A stretch of 48,700 nucleotides of DNA. Source: Terriglobales bacterium. Its GTDB lineage: Bacteria; Acidobacteriota; Terriglobia; Terriglobales; Acidobacteriaceae. Location: contig DASRFG010000036.1 in assembly GCA_035651655.1 (NCBI GenBank), positions 1 through 48,700 of the forward strand, in the 5' to 3' direction. Numbering within the stretch: the first letter of the stretch is position 1; every line of letters begins with the position of its first letter. Below the pieces are notes generated by a model. It did not search any database and was not told the DNA's origin. It was given only the letters and a program-made list of their open reading frames with translations. The translations under genes were made by a program, and so were the position numbers. Shown piece by piece: positions 16,356-24,012 of this stretch.

Positions 16356-17252
16356 GTGCGGCGCCTCATTATTAACGCCGATGATTTTGGACTGACTACC
16401 GGCGTCAACCGGGCCATCATCGAAGCGCATACTGATGGCGTCGTAACTTCGGCCACAATGATGGCCAACGGTCGAGCCTTTCAGGATGCGATAACTCAAG
16501 CACAACATGCGACTGGGCTGAGCGTCGGCTGCCACGTGGTGCTGGTGGATGGCGAGCCTCTGCTCGGCGGGTCAGCAGTAAAGACCCTGTTGAGCCGGAA
16601 CGCGGAGAACGGCGCCTTCCGCAAAGGGTTCGCGCAGTTCGCGATTTCTGCCCTGCGATCGCAATTGGATCCGGAAGAAATTCAAGCCGAAGCGACGGCG
16701 CAGATACGCCGCCTGCAAGGAAGGGGAATCGCGGTCTCGCACTTCGACACACACAAACATACCCACATGCTGCCCATTATTCTGGAGCCCCTGCTGCGGG
16801 CGGCGCAAGGTTGCGGTGTATCAGCGGTACGCAATCCCTTTGCTCCTATCAGGCCGCTGGCGTTTGCGCACCTTTTACGCAGGCCCCACCTGTGGACTCG
16901 ATACTCCGAGGTCCGCCTGCTGCGCGGATGGTCCGCAAGCTTTCAGCGCAGCGTCGCTGGAGCTGGGATGGTCACCACAGATGGGACGTTTGGTATTGTG
17001 GCAACGGGCGCGCTCGATGAGACACTTTTTGAGGCGATTGCCGGCTGCATTCCGGAGGGAACATGGGAATTCGTCTGTCACCCTGGATACAATGACCAGG
17101 ACTTAGCTTCGGTAGGGACGCGGCTGCGCGAATCGCGTGCTCAGGAACTCAAGCTGTTGACATCGGGGGCGGCGCACGCTGCGCTGGAAAAGCACGGCGT
17201 CCAGCTCATCTCATATCGTGATCTAGTAAGTGAGCGCACACGGGAAAATTGA
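16356..17252 (+). CDS. hpnK: YdjC/ChbG-family deacetylase, HpnK-like
   Basis: A 298-residue protein of the YdjC carbohydrate deacetylase family. It begins with the metal-binding motif LIINADDFGLTTGVNRAI, has the second His motif SHFDTHKHTHMLP, and ends with EFVCHPGYNDQDL. The start resembles HpnK, found in hopanoid biosynthesis clusters, where it removes the acetyl group from an acetylglucosamine-hopanoid. The start is GTG 16356. It is followed 65 bp later by bshA on the same strand. No other hpn genes are in view, so the hopanoid assignment is tentative; a deacetylase for another GlcNAc conjugate is the main alternative. Confidence 0.78.
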   Translation: MRRLIINADDFGLTTGVNRAIIEAHTDGVVTSATMMANGRAFQDAITQAQHATGLSVGCHVVLVDGEPLLGGSAVKTLLSRNAENGAFRKGFAQFAISALRSQLDPEEIQAEATAQIRRLQGRGIAVSHFDTHKHTHMLPIILEPLLRAAQGCGVSAVRNPFAPIRPLAFAHLLRRPHLWTRYSEVRLLRGWSASFQRSVAGAGMVTTDGTFGIVATGALDETLFEAIAGCIPEGTWEFVCHPGYNDQDLASVGTRLRESRAQELKLLTSGAAHAALEKHGVQLISYRDLVSERTREN

Positions 17253-17317
17253 ATCGCGGCCGTAACTGATCCATCGAATCTATCGGCGGTTGAATCTCTC
17301 GATTCATCGAATCTCTA

Positions 17318-18463
17318 GTGAAAATCGGAATCACATGCTATCCGACGTATGGCGGAAGCGGCGTAGTTGCGACCGAGCTCGGAATAGAACTGGCTCATCG
17401 CGGGCACCAAGTACACTTCATCACTTACTCTCCACCATTCCGGCTCACTGAGCCGGAGCCAAATATCTCTTATCACGAAGTCGAAGTTTCCCACTACCCG
17501 TTGTTTGATTACCCGCCGTATGACTTGGCCCTCGCGACCCGCATGGCCGAAGTGGCGGAGATCTATGAACTCGACCTTCTGCACGTGCACTATGCCATCC
17601 CGCATTCAGTGAGCGCCATGCTGGCCAAGCAGATGTTGGCTACCAGCCGAACCGGGCGCCGGCGGCTGCCGTTCGTCACAACGCTGCACGGGACGGATAT
17701 AACCCTCGTGGGACTGGACAGGTCCTATCTGCCGATTACGCGGTTTTCTATTGAGCAGAGTGACGGGGTGACAGCGATCTCGCAATATTTGCGCGAGCGT
17801 ACGTTGCGCGAGTTCGATATTCAGAACCCGATCGAGGTGATCTACAACTTCGTGAACTGCGACTTGTATGTGCGCAATCCCAAGCTGGCGTCGCAACGCG
17901 AGGAGTACGCCAAGCCGGACGAGCGAATCCTGGTGCATCTTTCGAACTTTCGGCCGGTAAAACGGCTGACCGATGTGGTAGAGATCTTCGATCGCGTGCG
18001 GCAGCGGATCCCTTCGCGCCTGCTCCTGATCGGAGATGGGCCGGACCGCTCGAAGGCCGAATGGCTGGCGATGAAAAAAGGAATTCACGACCGGGTCATC
18101 TTTCTGGGCAAGCAAGATCGCATTAATGAAAAACTGGCGCTGGCGGATGTGATGCTGTTGCCCAGCGAGTTGGAATCCTTTGGTCTGGCCGCGTTAGAGG
18201 CAATGGCCTGCGAGGTGGTGCCCATCGCCACCCGGGTCGGCGGGGTGCCGGAAGTGGTGGAGCATGGAGTCAGTGGCTTTCTGGCTGATGTAGGAGATGT
18301 GGACACGCTGGCGCGCTACGCCATTGATCTGTTGGGGGACGAGAGCAAGCTGCGCGCTATGGGCAAGCGGGCGCGGGAGCAGGCCCAGTCCCGGTTCTGC
18401 TCGGACAAAATCATTCCTCAGTATGAGGAGTTCTACCGGCGAGTCGTGGAGCGAAGCTCGTAG
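17318..18463 (+). CDS. bshA: N-acetyl-alpha-D-glucosaminyl L-malate synthase
   Basis: A 381-residue GT4 glycosyltransferase with the characteristic BshA beginning [21 protein letters not shown], followed by [22 protein letters not shown] and the C-terminal nucleotide-binding E-x7-E motif ([16 protein letters not shown]). It joins GlcNAc from UDP-GlcNAc to L-malate, the first step of bacillithiol synthesis. GTG start without an obvious Shine-Dalgarno; three CGAATCT-like repeats and a GAATC/GATTC hairpin (17292-17305) precede it. BshB and BshC are not in the window. Its last 31 bp overlap the antisense 3' end of the histidine kinase gene. Confidence 0.92.
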   Translation: MKIGITCYPTYGGSGVVATELGIELAHRGHQVHFITYSPPFRLTEPEPNISYHEVEVSHYPLFDYPPYDLALATRMAEVAEIYELDLLHVHYAIPHSVSAMLAKQMLATSRTGRRRLPFVTTLHGTDITLVGLDRSYLPITRFSIEQSDGVTAISQYLRERTLREFDIQNPIEVIYNFVNCDLYVRNPKLASQREEYAKPDERILVHLSNFRPVKRLTDVVEIFDRVRQRIPSRLLLIGDGPDRSKAEWLAMKKGIHDRVIFLGKQDRINEKLALADVMLLPSELESFGLAALEAMACEVVPIATRVGGVPEVVEHGVSGFLADVGDVDTLARYAIDLLGDESKLRAMGKRAREQAQSRFCSDKIIPQYEEFYRRVVERSS

Positions 18464-19782
18464 AGTCCGGAAGCAGAGTCGTCGGTGGATCGCAGGGCTG
18501 GGAGTTTTATCCGCACGGAAGTTCCCTTCCCTTCGTGACTGTCAATCACCATCCTGGCGGTGTCCCCATATAAAACCTTCAAGCGTTCTGCCACGTTAGC
18601 CATTCCGATGCCGCTTCCGCCGAGCCCGCTCGGACGTTCCATAAGATTAGCCGCGCCCATGCCGACACCGTCATCTTCCACTTCGATGTGCAGCATGCCA
18701 TCGAGGAGCTTGCTGCGAAGGCAGATGCTGCCGCCATCAATCTTTGCCGAAAGGCCATGCTTGATGGAGTTCTCGACCAAGGGTTGCAGCAACATGCCGG
18801 GTACCAGCACATCCAGCGACGCGGGATCCAGGTCTTTGATCACATTAAGCTTGTCATGTCCAAAGCGGACCACCTCGATGTCCAGATAATCGTCAATGAA
18901 CTCCAGTTCTTCGCGTAGAGGAACGAAGGCGTCGCCGCTCCGCAGCAGTCGCCGAAGGATGTTGGCCAACTTGATAATCAAATTGCGCGCTGTGTCAGGA
19001 TCGAAGCGCACCAGCGATGAGACTGAGTTAAGAGTGTTGAACAGAAAGTGTGGGTTGATCTGGCTCTGGAGCGCCGCCATGCGGGCTTGTAGCAGAAGCC
19101 GGTGCTGTTCCTCCAGCTTCATTTCGGTGCGGGTGTTGTTCCAAATCTTGAGCGCGATAGCCACCGAGACGATAGTAGTGGCATAGACCGCAATTTCTAC
19201 TCCCCACTGCCCGCTGTCTACAGAAAAGATGGCGCCGGGGACGGTCTTCGCCAGGGCCTGTTGTCCCAGCCGCAGCACGAATATCGTCACGAAAAACATG
19301 ATCTGCCAGTCCAGCTTGGGCCGCGGCAGATTGCGGCGTATCCAGCGATAAACGCTGAGATCAATGAAGGGAGAGAACGACCAGATGTTTTCCCGGTCGT
19401 CGGCAATATTGCGTAGCATGCCTGCCAACACACCCGCGACCACGTTGAAAGGCAGAGTCGCCCATTCGCCGTGCAGCATAGCGGGTAGGGACACAAAAGC
19501 GCCGCCAAGGACACCGGCGACGCGGCCGCCGATGACACCCATCAAGATGGTGGCCTCGAAGGCCATGTCCGCGGCCAGGAAGTTCTTCACGCTGAAACGA
19601 ACCATCACCCCGAGCGCAAAAGGAGTCCCAATAAAGAGCACCAGATGGATTTTTTCGGCCAGGGTGCGCTGCTCCTTGAACAGCAGCGATTTGAACTTCA
19701 CCGAGCGGACGAGCGCACTGGCAATGGCAGCCGCCACGCCGAGCTTTACCAGCTGGGTTATGAGAATTAGGCGTTGTTCCAT
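18433..19782 (-). CDS. LytS/YehU-type sensor histidine kinase
   Basis: A 449-residue membrane kinase. The N-terminal half has five to six membrane segments of the 5TMR-LYT type (LVLFIGTPFALGVMVRF, ATILMGVIGGRVAGVLGGAF, PFNVVAGVLAGMLRNI). A short coiled stretch leads to the phosphoacceptor His in QINPHFLFNTLNS, then an ATPase domain with QPLVENSIKHG (N box), DDGVGMG and GSGIGMANV. Relatives sense cell-wall or pyruvate-like signals and phosphorylate a LytTR regulator; none is adjacent. Its 3' end overlaps bshA by 31 bp tail to tail. Confidence 0.87.
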   Translation of the reverse strand: MEQRLILITQLVKLGVAAAIASALVRSVKFKSLLFKEQRTLAEKIHLVLFIGTPFALGVMVRFSVKNFLAADMAFEATILMGVIGGRVAGVLGGAFVSLPAMLHGEWATLPFNVVAGVLAGMLRNIADDRENIWSFSPFIDLSVYRWIRRNLPRPKLDWQIMFFVTIFVLRLGQQALAKTVPGAIFSVDSGQWGVEIAVYATTIVSVAIALKIWNNTRTEMKLEEQHRLLLQARMAALQSQINPHFLFNTLNSVSSLVRFDPDTARNLIIKLANILRRLLRSGDAFVPLREELEFIDDYLDIEVVRFGHDKLNVIKDLDPASLDVLVPGMLLQPLVENSIKHGLSAKIDGGSICLRSKLLDGMLHIEVEDDGVGMGAANLMERPSGLGGSGIGMANVAERLKVLYGDTARMVIDSHEGKGTSVRIKLPALRSTDDSASGLYELRSTTRR

Positions 19783-19883
19783 CTGTTATGCCGAGCAATG
19801 CTCTCTAGTGAATCTGACCACGAATCGGGAACAACGGCAAGCGAGAGCAGGGCGGCGCGGGCGGCTGCCCTACTCAAGTGTGG

Positions 19884-21092
19884 TCAAAAGGGTCCGATGA
19901 TTCCGCCGATCTGACGCGTGGCTGGTTGGTCGGCTGGCTTGGCCTCGCCGGCTGGCGCGATCACGTCGATGTACTTTAGCCCCGAGCCGGTGTTGAACAG
20001 TACGACAATGTCGTTAGACTTTAAGAATTCGCTGGCCAGTAACTTGCGGTATGCCGCGAGGGAGGCTGCGCCTTCAGGCGAAGCGAAGATGCCCTCCACG
20101 CGAGCCCAGTGTCGAAGGCAGTCTGTCAACTCAGCGTCAGAAACCGCAGTTGCCGTGCCATGGCTTTGGCGCAAGACGTCCAGGATCAAGTAGTCGCCGT
20201 AGGCTTTGGGGACGCGCAATCCAGCGGCGAGGGTTGCGGCATTCGACCAGGCCTCGGCTGTCTTTTTGCCTTCATCCCAGGCTTTAACAATGGGGGCGCA
20301 TCCGGCGGATTGCACGGCGATCATTTTGGGCCGCTTTTTGCCTATCCAGCCCAAGGCTTCGAGCTCTTCGAAGGCCTTCCACATGCCTAGCAGGCCTACG
20401 CCACCGCCGGTGGGATAGATAATTGCCTCGGGTAGCTTCCAATCCAGTTGCTCGGCCACTTCATAGCCCATGGTCTTCTTGCCTTCGAGACGAAACGGTT
20501 CTTTCAGGCTGGAAACGTCGAACCATCCGTTGGCCTGTTTGCGTTCGCTGACTAAGCGGGCACAGTCGCTGATGAGACCGTCTACCAACGTGACCTGCGC
20601 TCCGTAGGTCTGGCATTCAACTAGATTGGCGCGGGGCACGTCGCGGGGCATGAAGATGTGCGCCTCGATCGCCGCGGCGGCGGCGTAAGCCGCCAAGGCG
20701 CTGGCAGCATTTCCGGCTGAGGGTATGGCCAATTTCTTGAGGCCATAGGCCTTGGCCATGGTGACGGCGGCGGAGAGTCCACGCGCCTTGAAGGAACCTG
20801 TTGGGTTCAACCCTTCATCTTTTACATAAACATTCTTGTATTCCCGGCTGGGCAGCAGCGGAGTAAAACCTTCGCCCAGCGATACAGGATTTGCCTCGGG
20901 CAGCACTTCACGGTAGCGCCACATGGTTGCAGGGCGACCGGCGAGTGATTGCGGAGTGAAACTCTTCTTTATGGCAGGCAAATCGTAGCGGGCATACAGC
21001 ACACCGCCGTCGTGGGGACAGACGGTCTGCGGCTGTCCAGCGTCGTAGTGTTCGCCGCAGCGAGTGCACTCGAGAAAAACAATCCTGCCCAT
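19884..21092 (-). CDS. thrC: Threonine synthase
   Basis: A 402-residue PLP fold type II enzyme. The N-terminus is a zinc-ribbon-like segment (CTRCGEHYDAG ... TVCPHDGG), common in archaeal/acidobacterial threonine synthases. PLP lysine is in LNPTGSFKARG; SAGNAASALAAYAAAA and PTGGGVGLLGMWKAF are the phosphate-binding loops; FNTGSGLKYID is the C-terminal motif. It converts O-phosphohomoserine to threonine. It stands alone here, with no hom or thrB next to it, and 101 bp separate it from the kinase gene. Confidence 0.92.
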   Translation of the reverse strand: MGRIVFLECTRCGEHYDAGQPQTVCPHDGGVLYARYDLPAIKKSFTPQSLAGRPATMWRYREVLPEANPVSLGEGFTPLLPSREYKNVYVKDEGLNPTGSFKARGLSAAVTMAKAYGLKKLAIPSAGNAASALAAYAAAAAIEAHIFMPRDVPRANLVECQTYGAQVTLVDGLISDCARLVSERKQANGWFDVSSLKEPFRLEGKKTMGYEVAEQLDWKLPEAIIYPTGGGVGLLGMWKAFEELEALGWIGKKRPKMIAVQSAGCAPIVKAWDEGKKTAEAWSNAATLAAGLRVPKAYGDYLILDVLRQSHGTATAVSDAELTDCLRHWARVEGIFASPEGAASLAAYRKLLASEFLKSNDIVVLFNTGSGLKYIDVIAPAGEAKPADQPATRQIGGIIGPF

Positions 21093-21163
21093 GGTCGGGA
21101 GTTTAACACCGCAACTTAGACGACTTTGGTAAGGCGCGCGATGAAGGTTGCAGAGTTCGCGCT

Positions 21164-21898
21164 TTACGCTGGCAGGCGCCTCAACAAGCCAGCGGCCCTA
21201 CGAAACCACGGACGCTCGCGGCGCTTCAGATAACGAGGCATGGTAGGTTTTTTGTTGAGGATGCGCTGTACCCAGTCCCGTGCCTCCGCAGAATGGCCTT
21301 GCGATGCCAAGAAAGAGGCGTAGTTGAATTGGGTTTCGGAGAGCGTGGAAATGGCGGTCACCTGCTGAAATAAGGCAGCGGCGCGGTCCGTCTGACCGGT
21401 CTGCGCATAAGCATGCGCCAGCAACCCCGCCGCGCGGTGATAGTCGTACTTTGCGTCCTGACGCACTACGCGCTCCAGGTCGGGAACTGCGGCGGCAAAA
21501 TCCCCCGCTTCCACCGAACAAATGGCCCGGCGGTAGAAGGGATCGGGTGAGTCGGTGCGGGAGGAAATAGCACGGTTGTAGTAGTCGCGGGCGCGCGCAA
21601 ATCTCTTCTCCTCGAGGTAAAGGTCCGCGAGTTCTTCCAGATTCCCGGCTGAAGGATTGTCAAGGATGGTGGCTTCGAGCTGACGGATTCGTCCGCGGCG
21701 GGAAAATCCCTTGAACGAGTCGCGAAGCAGTCCAGCATCGGGCAGCGCTTCTACCAGCAGGTAAACCAGGGCCCCGATTCCGCCTCCAAAGAGAATGATG
21801 AAGATCCAATATGTGTCAGGACGGCGACGGATGAAGTGAAAGATCGCGAGAGCCTGGAGGAAGAGGCCCCAGGAATAAATGCCGTAGAGAGCGCCCAT
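21164..21898 (-). CDS. Membrane-anchored TPR protein
   Basis: About 244 residues: two membrane segments at the N-terminus (GIYSWGLFLQALAIFHFI and IFIILFGGGIGALVYLLVE), then four to five TPR units (AGNLEELADLYLEEKRFARARDYYNRAI is the clearest). The C-terminus is Arg-rich. The frame is open from 21985, but I place the start at ATG 21898 because a good extended -10 (21915-21923) lies between it and the earlier ATGs. It should sit in the inner membrane with the TPR domain in the cytoplasm as a scaffold. Partner unknown. Divergent from the HAD phosphatase gene. Confidence 0.75.
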   Translation of the reverse strand: MGALYGIYSWGLFLQALAIFHFIRRRPDTYWIFIILFGGGIGALVYLLVEALPDAGLLRDSFKGFSRRGRIRQLEATILDNPSAGNLEELADLYLEEKRFARARDYYNRAISSRTDSPDPFYRRAICSVEAGDFAAAVPDLERVVRQDAKYDYHRAAGLLAHAYAQTGQTDRAAALFQQVTAISTLSETQFNYASFLASQGHSAEARDWVQRILNKKPTMPRYLKRRERPWFRRAAGLLRRLPA

Positions 21899-21914
21899 GC
21901 TGTTATAAGAGCGA

Positions 21915-21923
21915 ACTATAGCA
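21915..21923 (-). promoter_or_regulatory. Predicted extended -10 promoter of the TPR gene
   Basis: Minus-strand TGC-TATAGT. The start point would be near 21908, about 10 nt before the ATG at 21898. This placement is the reason for preferring the short form of the TPR protein. Confidence 0.42.
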
Positions 21924-21987
21924 CGCAGCATGACCGGTGATTGCAATGCGGAACAGCCGATAACCCGCCTGCCTGGCAGGGTCAAAA

Positions 21988-21996
21988 TGCTAAAAT
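21988..21996 (+). promoter_or_regulatory. Predicted extended -10 promoter of the HAD phosphatase gene
   Basis: Plus-strand TGC-TAAAAT. The start point would be 22003-22005, on or next to the GTG start codon at 22004, so the mRNA may be leaderless. Confidence 0.42.
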
Positions 21997-22003
21997 TAAA
22001 GCA

Positions 22004-22858
22004 GTGAAGCTGCCCATCCGACTATTAGCCATTGATATAGATGGCACCCTGCTTAACACCCAGTTTCAGATTCCAGCCGCCAACCTCGAGGCGCTAAAGC
22101 GCGCACACGAGGCCGGAATCGAGATCGTCCTGGTGACCGGACGCAGGCACACGTTTGCTCTGCCCATTGCGGAAATGCTGGGCTTCGAAGTGTCTCTGAT
22201 CAGCTCAAATGGAGCAGTTACACGGTCGTTAGCCGGCAAGCTTTTTCACCGCGATCTGCTGCCCGCCAGCACCGCGCTGGAGCTTTGCAAGGCAATGCGG
22301 GAATTCCGCGGCAGTACGGTGGTCACCTTCGATAAGGAAACGAAGGGGGCACTGGTGCTGGAACGCATGGACGAACTCAACGGCAGCATCAAGCGTTGGA
22401 TGGAAAAGAACGAGCAATTCATCGAACTGGTGGTGCCCATCGAGAACTGTTTGGTTTGCGATCCGGTACAGGCGATGTTTTGTGGGAGCATCCCTCGCAT
22501 GCAGAAGGCTATGGCGATGCTGGAGGCAAGCGGTCTCGGGGAGCGCATTACCGTGCTGCGGACGGAGTATCCGCTGCGTGATTTGTGCATCGTGGACGTG
22601 CTGAATCGAGATTGTTCCAAGGGACATGCGCTGGAGCGATGGGCCAAACACCGAGGCATTCCCCGGGAAGAGGTCATGGCCATCGGTGACAACTACAACG
22701 ATATTGAGATGCTTGCCTTTGCAGGGTTCCCGGTTATCATGGGAAATGCCGCGCAGGAGCTGCGCGACCGGGGATGGATGGTCACCCTCGGGCACGACGA
22801 AGCCGGCGTGGCAGCCGCAGTGGAGCAGGTCTTGAGCGGTGAAGCGCTCGGCGTGTAA
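22004..22858 (+). CDS. Cof-type HAD-IIB phosphatase
   Basis: About 284 residues. Motif I is LLAIDIDGTLLNT (nucleophile Asp plus general acid Asp), motif II is ISSNGAV, the C2 cap lies between, and motif IV is AIGDNYNDIEML preceded by the Lys of CSKGHALERW. This is the full Cof/YidA plan; these enzymes dephosphorylate sugar phosphates or flavin/PLP-type phosphates. I chose GTG 22004 (VKLPIRLLAID); the longer reading from 21941 adds an improbable tail and runs through the predicted promoter. Specificity unknown. Confidence 0.87.
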   Translation: MKLPIRLLAIDIDGTLLNTQFQIPAANLEALKRAHEAGIEIVLVTGRRHTFALPIAEMLGFEVSLISSNGAVTRSLAGKLFHRDLLPASTALELCKAMREFRGSTVVTFDKETKGALVLERMDELNGSIKRWMEKNEQFIELVVPIENCLVCDPVQAMFCGSIPRMQKAMAMLEASGLGERITVLRTEYPLRDLCIVDVLNRDCSKGHALERWAKHRGIPREEVMAIGDNYNDIEMLAFAGFPVIMGNAAQELRDRGWMVTLGHDEAGVAAAVEQVLSGEALGV

Positions 22859-22894
22859 TCGGAATTGGAACGCCTGAAAGACTTAAAGTAATAC

Positions 22895-23629
22895 ATGAAG
22901 TTCGCGATCAAGTTCGGGATCTGGTTGGGGTTCAGCTTACTGACGCTGTGCCTGCTCGGAGGCCTGGCCTCAGCCGCTGACGTTGCCATGCTGCGCAATG
23001 GCTTCTCGATCAGGCATCAGCGTCGTGAAGTAATCGAGCAGGTGACGCGCCTGTATTTGGGATCAGCAGCGGATGGTTACATTGACATTCCCACGGCGGA
23101 AATCGTCGCGTTCGGCAAGGACGAGACGCCGGTCGAAGATGTCGCCGCAAAGACCGTTGTGACTTCCCTGCCGCCTCTCGACTCCGCAGTAAGTGCCGCC
23201 AGCACGCGCAACGGAATTGACTCAGACCTGATCACCAGCGTCATTCATGCGGAAAGTGACTTCAAAGCCCAAGCAATCTCGCCCAAGGGCGCACGTGGCC
23301 TTATGCAGCTGATGCCGCAGACAGCTTCGCATCTGGGGATCAGCAATCCGTTTGATCCGGCCGCCAATGTGGATGGCGGCACTCGCTATTTGCGCGAACT
23401 GCTCGATTTCTACCACGACGATATGATCAAGGCCTTGGCTGCCTACAACGCAGGACCGCAGCGCGTAGCCCGATATCATGGCGTTCCGCCGTACCATGAA
23501 ACTCACGCCTATGTGGCGCGCGTAATTCGCGAATTCAATCGCAAGAAGCTGGCGCAACGCCGCGCGGAAGCGGCAAAAGCAGGTGTAAAGACGGCCGCGG
23601 TCAAAGCGAAAAGCCCTTCAGCGCCGTAG
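22895..23629 (+). CDS. Lytic murein transglycosylase, SLT domain
   Basis: A 244-residue secreted protein with a leader ending near GGLASAADV. The C-terminal half is a Slt70-type lysozyme-like domain: catalytic Glu in SVIHAESDFKAQAISP, GARGLMQLMPQTA, the FDPAANVDGGTRYL segment and ALAAYNAGPQRV. Residues 30-90 (short strands around EQVTRLYL and GYIDIPTAEIVAF) look like a small substrate- or wall-binding region. It cleaves peptidoglycan glycan strands giving anhydromuramyl ends. The Lys/Ala-rich tail is typical of proteins that hold to the wall by charge. 37 bp downstream of the HAD gene, possibly co-transcribed. Confidence 0.88.
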   Translation: MKFAIKFGIWLGFSLLTLCLLGGLASAADVAMLRNGFSIRHQRREVIEQVTRLYLGSAADGYIDIPTAEIVAFGKDETPVEDVAAKTVVTSLPPLDSAVSAASTRNGIDSDLITSVIHAESDFKAQAISPKGARGLMQLMPQTASHLGISNPFDPAANVDGGTRYLRELLDFYHDDMIKALAAYNAGPQRVARYHGVPPYHETHAYVARVIREFNRKKLAQRRAEAAKAGVKTAAVKAKSPSAP

Positions 23630-23646
23630 GCAGCACTCACATTCAT

Positions 23647-23662
23647 ATAAATCCAGCAGCGT
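23647..23662. repeat. 16-bp direct repeat, left copy
   Basis: ATAAATCCAGCAGCGT here is identical to 23934-23949. The two copies bracket 271 bp that contain a small two-TM reading frame. Perfect identity over 16 bases at 287-bp spacing is unlikely by chance. Confidence 0.6.
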
Positions 23663-23663
23663 A

Positions 23664-23873
23664 TCAGTTTGAATTTTGCGGACTCGCAAGCTGTTCCTCG
23701 TGTTCTGTGAGGAAGAGTGCTAGGAATACGATACTGGCGCAGAATATGCTTGCAATGAGTGGAGGCCAAGGCGATCTCGCTTGGGCTTTTGCAAGTCTCC
23801 AAACCCCATACATAAGGGCCGCTTTACCGCCGACCAAGATGAGCCAGAACGCTAGGTAGGCCATGCTCCCCAT
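23664..23873 (-). CDS. Possible small two-TM membrane protein
   Basis: A 69-residue frame with two hydrophobic segments (YLAFWLILVGGKAALMYGVW and LIASIFCASIVFLALFL) separated by a short basic loop and followed by an acidic tail. This is a plausible small inner-membrane protein; I recognise no family. The ribosome site is weak (two ATGs, at 23873 and 23864). It is exactly enclosed by the 16-bp direct repeats, which suggests it came in or is moved as a unit. It could equally be non-coding. Confidence 0.4.
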   Translation of the reverse strand: MGSMAYLAFWLILVGGKAALMYGVWRLAKAQARSPWPPLIASIFCASIVFLALFLTEHEEQLASPQNSN

Positions 23874-23933
23874 TCTACGCCGCTGACTTCTTGTATGGGC
23901 CGCGCTTCGCTGGTTTCGAACTGTAGCACTACC

Positions 23934-23949
23934 ATAAATCCAGCAGCGT
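23934..23949. repeat. 16-bp direct repeat, right copy
   Basis: Second copy of the repeat at 23647-23662. The segment between the copies has no transposase and no visible terminal inverted repeats. Confidence 0.6.
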
Positions 23950-24012
23950 TGACCTGCAACACCCCCTCATTTACTTTGGTGGTTTGTCCCTGAACCAATA
24001 ACAGACGTAATC

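Noticed and set aside
23880-24012. Possible transposon ends beside the 16-bp repeat
   Set aside because: No terminal inverted repeats or transposase remnants could be found next to the direct repeats.
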